A stretch of 64,000 nt of DNA from Silene latifolia (Eukaryota; Streptophyta; Magnoliopsida; Caryophyllales; Caryophyllaceae). A program made the translations under genes and the position numbers. The notes below the pieces were generated by a model. That model did not search any database, was not told where the DNA came from, and saw only the letters and a program-made list of their open reading frames with translations. The stretch is from positions 453,171,311 to 453,235,310 of the forward strand of contig NC_133538.1 of assembly GCF_048544455.1 (NCBI RefSeq), written 5' to 3'. Below, one piece after another: positions 57,689 to 64,000 of the stretch. The stretch's first letter is position 1, and each line of letters begins with the position of its first letter.

Positions 57689-58476
57689 TACTCCCACTTG
57701 TCCTCACAAGTGTATGTGCGATAACCGATTCTCATATCCTATAAAATTTCTCCCACTCAATGTAAAACAATTTGCAAATCCGAATTCACAAAGGTCGTAT
57801 TTTACAAGTGATCAATATCAAGAGTGGTTTCCCCGACTAGAGAGTAACTTAACTGATAAACAAATCAACATTTGAGCATGGCCATGCATTTCAGTTACAA
57901 CTCCTCGAGTGGCACTGAGAAATAACTATACCTGATAAGGGTTGGATATTTTCCTCAACTCGAATCCTACAGATGTAATCACAGTATGAAATGACGCAGA
58001 AAAAATCTACTTAGCCTCCAGTTACGGCAGACCGTGAGAAAGAAACCAAAGTCACCCAAAAACTGCCTTAATCTCAAGAGACAAACGATAGTCAAAAGAA
58101 TCGACTCTAGGAACACAATGGATGTCCTATCCACGACCTGGCACCGAATGTTATAAAACATTTAGGACTCCATTACGTTGTCACAAAAAAAGTTGTCCTA
58201 CGAGGTATCGTGATAATCTCGCATCTGTGATCGATCAGTCAACCGTTTGACTTATGGCTCGTTGAACCCACCATCAATCGACTGCACAATATAATAGCCG
58301 GAGTTATCAGCTCACATTGGCGATTACGGACCAAAACAAATATAATGTAATTCAGTTCACTTTGTGGCGTTCAATGTTGTCAGTACAATCCACATGAAAA
58401 ACAAAATATTATATATAAAACGATGAAGTTATAAATAGTATATGAAAAGATAATGTATCAAATCCATAATCAAGTA
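57689..58476 (-). other. Copia-2 3' untranslated interior
   Basis: Non-coding between the pol stop (58477) and the purine tract next to the LTR. Similar to 55632-56436. Confidence 0.75.
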
Positions 58477-59922
58477 CTACAATTCAGGAACATGTTTAAT
58501 TCCCATGGAAATAACATGCCCTACATGCTTATCATAATTCAACGGTTTGGTGAGAGGATACGCGATGTTATCATCCGTCGCAATCTTGTCAATCACTATC
58601 TCTTGTTGCTCCACGTAATCACGGATCAGGTGAGCTTTCCGAAGTACATGTCTAGATTTGTTGCTAGACTTTGGCTCCTTAGCCTGGAAGATGACACCTC
58701 TATTGTCACAATAGATGGTGATCGGGTCATTCGAACTAGGAACTACCGAAAGCCCTTGTAAGAATTGACGCATCCATATCGCTTCCTTTGCTACCTCCGA
58801 AGCGGCATAGTACTCGGATTCAGTAGTAGAATCTTCTACAACACTCTGTTTGGAACTCTTCCAGCTGACCGCAGCACCATTAAGAGTGAAGACGAACCCG
58901 GACTGAGATTTTGAATCATCTCGATCCGTTTGGAAGCTAGCATCTGCGTAACCGGTTGCGCATAGCTTAGTATCGCCTCCATAAGTCAATACCCAATCCT
59001 TAGTCGTCCGTAAGTACTTGAGGATATTTTTGACTGCTATCCAGTGTGTTTCACCTGTAGTCTTTTGGTACCGACTCGTCATACTCAATGCATATGCCAC
59101 GTCTGGACGTGTGCATATCATGACATACATGATCAATCCTATTGCAGAAGCATAAGGAACACGACTCATGCGCTCAATACCTTCGGGCGTCGTGGGTGAC
59201 TGAGACTTGCTCAAATGCATCCCAGTCGTCATAGGAAGGTTCCCCTTCTTGGAGTTGGTCATGCTGAACCTCTTAAGAACCTTATCTAGATAAGACTCCT
59301 GACTAAGTGATAACGTCCATCGTGCTCTATCTCGGTAGATACGGATTCCCAAAATACGCTGTGCCTCACCCAGATCTTTCATCTGGAAATGGTTCTTCAA
59401 CCATTCTTTAACCAAATAAAGGAGAGGAATGTCATTCCCAATCAAGAGTATGTCATCAACATACAATATCAAGAATACAATCTTGCTCCCACTCGACTTG
59501 ATATATAAGCATGGTTCTTCGACCGATCGAGTGAAACCATACTCTTTTATCACTTGGTCGAAACGATGATTCCAACTCCGAGAAGCTTGCTTAAGTCCAT
59601 AAATGGAACGCTTAAGCTTGCATACTTTCTTAGGATGTTTAGGATCTATGAAACCTTCGGGTTGCACCATGTACAACTCTTCCTCCAAATAACCGTTTAA
59701 GAAGGCGGTTTTCACATCCATTTGCCAAATTTCATAATCATGAAATGCGGCAATAGCTAACATTATCCAAATGGAACGTAGCATGACTACAGGTGCAAAA
59801 ATCTCATCATAATGCAATCCTTGCACTTGAGACAAACCTTTTGCCACAAGTCGTGCCTTATAGATATCTGGTTGCGCGTCCAAACAACGCTTTATTTTGT
59901 AAAGCCATTTGCACTGTAGAGG
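58477..59922 (-). pseudogene. Copia-2 reverse transcriptase and RNase H
   Basis: Open for 468 codons: YKARLVAKGLSQVQGLHYDE start, motif A QMDVKTAFLNGYLEEELYM, LKRSIYGLKQASRSW, catalytic LYVDDILLIGND, then RNase H (GYADASFQTDRDDSKSQSG, TTESEYYAASEVAKEAIWM, YCDNRGVIFQAKEP). Ends MGIKHVPEL. It shares the integrase frame; the stop at 59923 lies in the linker after DLVDLPN, so the first Met is not a true start. This is the best preserved enzyme in the window. Confidence 0.93.
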
Positions 59923-61224
59923 TTATACCTTATTAGGTAAGTCAACTAGATCCCATACGTTATTCTCATACATGGAGTCCATCTCGGATTGCATGGCTTC
60001 AAGCCATAGCTTTGAGTCGGAACAGGCCATAGCACCTTTATAGGTTGCGGGTTCATTACTTTCCAGAAGTAAAATGTCATTCTCCTCGACCATACCAATG
60101 TATCTGTCCGGAGGATGAGAGTCTCTACCCGACCTCCTAGGTTCCTCAGGAATATTGACCGTATCATCAGTTGAAGGTACAGCTTCCTCCATCTGTTCTT
60201 CGGTTGTTGGTTCTGGAATCTCCGACAGCTCGAAGGTTCTATTACTCGACTTGTTCTCGAGAAATTCTTTCTCTAAGAACGTCGCACTAGCCGCAACAAA
60301 AACTCGATGTTCGGTAGGCGAATAGAAGTAATGACCAAATGTTCCTTTTGGATAACCTATAAAGTATGTCTTGACCGATCGTGGGCCGAGCTTATCCTCG
60401 TGTCTCCACTTGACAAAAGCCTCGCAGCCCCAAACCCGAATAAAGGACAAGTTAGGGACCATTCCCTTCCACATTTCATATGGAGTCTTGTCGACAGCTT
60501 TAGACGGACTTCGGTTAAGTATAAGAGCGGCTGACAAAAGTGCATAACCCCATAATGAATCAGGCACTACCGTGTGACTCATCATGGATCGAACCATATC
60601 AAGTAAGGTTCGATTTCTCCGTTCGGACACACCATTCAATTGAGGTGTTCCAGGTGGAGTTAACTGCAAAGCGAATCCATAGTCTTTCAGGTGTTGATCA
60701 AACTCATTTGAAAGATATTCGCCACCCCGATCTGAACGGAGTGCTTTAATATTTCTACCTAGTTGGTTCTGTACCCTATTCTGGTATTCCTTGAATTTCT
60801 CAAAGGACTCACCTTTATGCTTCATTAAGTAGACATATCCGTATCTACTCAAATCGTCCGTGAAAGTGATAAAATATCTATAGCCATCTCTAGCGGTAAT
60901 TGACATAGGTCCACATACGTCCATATGTATGAGTCCTAATAGGTCATTAGCGCGCATTCCAACACCTTTGAAGGAAATTCGAGTCTTCTTGCCAATGAGA
61001 CATGATTCACACGTGCCATATGTAGATAAATCGAATGCGGGAATAGTCCCATTATCGACGAGTTTCTTCACGCGTTTCTCATTTATGTGTCCCATTCGAC
61101 AATGCCATAGATAAGTTTGATCTTTGTCACCAACCTTTAATTTCTTATTATTCATGTGTAATAATTCCGTGGTTTGATCTAAGATATAAATTCCATTCAT
61201 GGAAACTGCTTTGCCATAAATCAT
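59923..61224 (-). pseudogene. Copia-2 integrase
   Basis: Zinc region LWHCRMGHINEKR..CESCLIGK at residues about 40-77, catalytic core with D (IHMDVCGPM), D (LRSDRGGEY) and E (NGVSERRNRTLLDMVRSMM), then the Copia-type C-terminal core (VWGCEAFVKWR..GPRSVKTYFIGYPKG) and the linker to RT. The frame equals that of the neighbouring gag-PR and RT; in-frame stops at 61225 and 59923 bound it. Confidence 0.93.
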
Positions 61225-62031
61225 TTAATTAAAAGAGAAAATACAACTATTATCCTTTATTGAAAATGTAAAACCGTCTTTAGCAAGTACGGAAACAAAA
61301 ATAATGTTCTTAGATAAACTGGGTACATAGTAACAATTATTTAAAAATAACTCAAAACCACTAGGGAGTTGAATTACATATGTTCCCTTCGAGGCAGCAG
61401 TAACTCGTGCTCCATTCCCGACTCGCAGGTCCACATCACCTTTTTCGAGAGGTATGATGTTCTTTAGGCCCTGCAAATGATTACACAGATGAGAACCACA
61501 ACCAGTATCAAGTACCCAAGTTCCGAAACTTGCATGGTTAATCTCAATCATATGAATATAAGATGACATACCAACAGGAACGATGCGGCCTGCCTTGATG
61601 TCCTCACGGTAGACGGGACAGTTCCTCCTCCAATGTCCAGTCTTGTGACAATGGTGGCACTCTATGTCACCGCCCTTGCTCTTTTCCTTGCCCTGTGAGC
61701 CACTAGTCTCACCAGGCGCACTCTTACCGTTTCCTGGCTTCTTAAACTTTGGCTTACCTACAGCTAGGTCGCCATGAGCCTTGCCCTTACCTTTACCTTT
61801 CTTGTAAATCGTGAGAACATCCTGCTTCATGCTCCCACTCAATTTCATATCCTTCTCGGTCTGTACGAGAAGGGAGTGTAGCTCATGAGGACTCTTTTTC
61901 AAGTCATTCATGTAGTAGTTCGCCCTGAAAAGGGCAAAACCATCGTGAAGATAATGAAGCATTCGGTCAATGACAATGCTCTCACTGATTCTACAATTCA
62001 GTGACTCCAGTTTCTCGACATTCTCAATCAT
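61225..62031 (-). pseudogene. Copia-2 gag C-terminus and protease
   Basis: Gag helices (LHSLLVQTEKDMKL), a Lys/Gly-rich linker, CCHC knuckle CHHCHKTGHWRRNC, then the protease with the DTG triad in FGTWVLDTGCGSHLC and the usual Copia spacer to integrase. The stop at 61225 breaks a polyprotein that was otherwise in frame with integrase. It is separated from the N-terminus (62313-62504) by a frameshift and stops. Confidence 0.9.
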
Positions 62032-62312
62032 GTGAAGAATGTGTGGGCTAACCGGTTGGCCCTTCTAGAGTTTCGTATCAAAGAAGCGACAGGTATGCTC
62101 ATATGTGATGATTCTCGGTGCCTTTGAGAACTCATTAGTGAGCGTGGTGAAAATCTTGTTTTCACCTTGGGCAATGAAGCGTCTCTGCAAATTGGTTTCC
62201 ATTGCAAAGATGAGTACGTTCTTTATCGCACCTGCTTCCATAACGAAATCACTATAAGCGAGTGACTCGTTGGCTCCTGCATTTGGGCCTGGGTTGACCG
62301 GTATTGGCTCAG

Positions 62313-62504
62313 TTAAATACCCGAGCTTACCGTCGCAATGGCGAGATTCCGTAGTGCCGCCTCCCAGTCCGCAAAGTTGGACCCATCATTCTTCAGTCGC
62401 GTGGACTGATTCATTTGGTCCATGAATACTTTTAGCCAGGATGAACGATCTAGTGTGGCACTAGGCATTGGGATTGCGTTATTTCCAGCCATTTGTTGTA
62501 ACAA
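62313..62504 (-). pseudogene. Copia-2 gag N-terminus
   Basis: Likely true N-terminus: MAGNNAIP at 62481-62504 side (the first Met at 62504 gives MLQQMAGNNAIP; MAGNN is the second Met). Includes LKNDGSNFADWEAALRNL, the usual Copia gag start. The frame is lost near 62313; gag-like codons continue between 62032 and 62312 in another frame. Confidence 0.82.
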
Positions 62505-64000
62505 AAGATTATCGAAAATAATCGTGTTCTACACTGCGATAGAAGAGTAAAAAATAATAAGCATGTGCATCGTTTTGATTTTAAGTCTAATGAACTAATG
62601 TCATAACGCGAAGACTCTAAACATTTATACAATTGACCTCCCTCAAGAATTATATAAATGATCCCAAGACTCAATTCTCTGTAAATTGATAAGCTAACGT
62701 TTTAGCTAATTCTACCGTTAGAATTCTTGGTCGATAAATTTCTGTAAATTCTATCTTTAGTCCATCATAATCACGAGAAACTCTTCGGACTATGATGTTG
62801 AGGTAAACTAAGTCAACACAACTACTTACCCAACGTAGAAGGGGTCATATTAGGCCTACCGACGAAGAAGGGATTCATAGATGTTTGCCCTTATAAAGAC
62901 TAATCTCAATTTCCGTTTTAGAGGAAGATCCCATCAACTTTATTTTAATTCATTTTAAGTGAACTATAATCTAGCATGCAAGAATGAATAAACTAAGGTG
63001 ATGGCATATAGACTGTGACATCTGCATGTCCATGAAAACTAACATACAACCTATATGAGTCAATTTTCATGCATTTTAGTAGCAGGTGGTTTGGTTTTAG
63101 GCGGAATATGATGCATAAAACTAACATGTGAATGAAAGGCAATAAGAAAGAAAAAACGTAAAAACAGTAAAAGTCCTAGTGTGGCCTATCCTATCAAAAT
63201 GAACAATAAATACAAGTTTGGAATCCATCCTTGGACCCGAGAAGCTTGTCTTGATGTTCCATCTTGATCCATGTAGCGGGAGTGAGATTGAATCTTCATA
63301 TTTAGTCTTCTTTGAAATTACAATAAATAAAATTACATAATTGACCTATTAATTACATTCTAATTTCAAAAACCCAAAACTAAAATAAAGGAGATTCGAG
63401 ATCTCATAATTACATAAAAATCATGTTTCCTTCATTACGAAAACATGATTGACTAAGGCCACACTAAGTATTACACAATACAACTGATTGCAAAAATTAA
63501 ATACGTAAATAAAATTCATTCATTCGATTCATTCAACATAATTAAAAACATCAACTAAAATAAATTAAACATACATAATACAATAAATTAATTATGTTGA
63601 TTAATTTATCCAAACCACCTATTTAAATTAAATTAAGTGACAATTCCGCAATTTAATCACATTAATTTTATACTTAATCCATACTAAACTTGTAATATGA
63701 ATTCTATCCGTCAAAATTTTAAACTGCTTTAAAATAACTCGGTATCATTAAATTGTGAACCGATTCACAATAACTAATTGGCCAAAAAAAAAAAAAAAAA
63801 ACCAAAACTTTCCTTTTATTCTTTGGTCTCGGCAAACAGAATAAAGAGACAATTTTTTTTTTTATTTCCGGCTGGAACAAAAAAACACTAGCAGCCTTTT
63901 TTTTTCTTTTCGGCTAGAACCAAAAAAACAACAGCAGCTTTTTTTTTTCTTTTTAGCTAGAACAGAAAAAAACAACAGTAACTTTTTTCTTTTTAGCTAG
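62505..64000 (-). other. Copia-2 5' leader (no LTR reached)
   Basis: AT-rich non-coding DNA upstream of gag. No primer site or LTR start (TGTGGGAAATAATC) was seen before the end of the window, so the 5' LTR lies beyond. It contains a tandem repeat at its far end. Confidence 0.6.
63850..64000. repeat. Tandem repeat of about 50 bp
   Basis: About three copies of a unit with (C/A)GGCTAGAAC-like core, an A run, CAACAGCAGC-like bases and a T run with CTTTT. It runs off the window end; copies differ by few bases. Confidence 0.8.

Overview
This window looks like repeat-rich, probably heterochromatic DNA of a flowering plant. The evidence is plant-type LTR retrotransposons with initiator-Met or Asp tRNA primer sites, a 5S-bearing Cassandra TRIM, Stowaway MITEs, a CACTA element, a Helitron end and L1 remains. 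I found no convincing host protein gene, rRNA gene, tRNA gene or CRISPR array. Repeated ACTCGATCGAGT palindromes in several LTRs make me suspect Caryophyllales (Caryophyllaceae), but that is a weak inference.

Layout. (1) 1-3695: the long terminal repeat (LTR-a) of a minus-strand Ty3-like element E1 contains a Cassandra TRIM, whose own 5' LTR was cut by an Athila/Tat-type LTR. (2) 3696-6917: non-coding interior of E1. (3) 6918-26590: the second E1 LTR (LTR-b), heavily nested. It contains a pol-deleted gypsy element (8355-11467, TSD GTTAC), a 5'-truncated L1 (12257-14700), and a broken non-LTR retrotransposon (about 14793-26185). The last has an R2-type layout of zinc finger, reverse transcriptase, CCHC and a PD-(D/E)XK-like nuclease. 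A 7.3 kb non-autonomous LTR element, E2 (15429-22758, TSD TAGAG), is inserted in it. (4) 26591-32260: a truncated E1 interior, a purine-rich tract, a fold-back MITE, a CACTA element (27952-31702, TSD TAC) and a Helitron 3' end. (5) 32261-37427: a nearly complete Reina-like chromovirus (TSD GATTC). (6) 37607-39350: a solo LTR (TSD CCACC). (7) 40299-48010: a minus-strand Tat/Athila derivative interrupted by a 3.2 kb solo LTR (42450-45629, TSD CCCAC). (8) 48011-64000: a LINE-like tail, a MITE, a degraded chromovirus (to 54390) carrying a MULE MITE with a 9 bp TSD, and two nested minus-strand Copia elements. Copia-2 sits in the RNase H of Copia-1, which sits in the chromovirus gag.

The genes do not form a pathway. 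Each is a retrotransposon gag, protease, reverse transcriptase, RNase H or integrase, broken by stops, frameshifts and later insertions. The nesting gives a relative order of insertion. The most unusual item is the R2-like element, because its architecture is not the L1/RTE layout usual in flowering plants and it is flanked by (TAA)n repeats on both sides.
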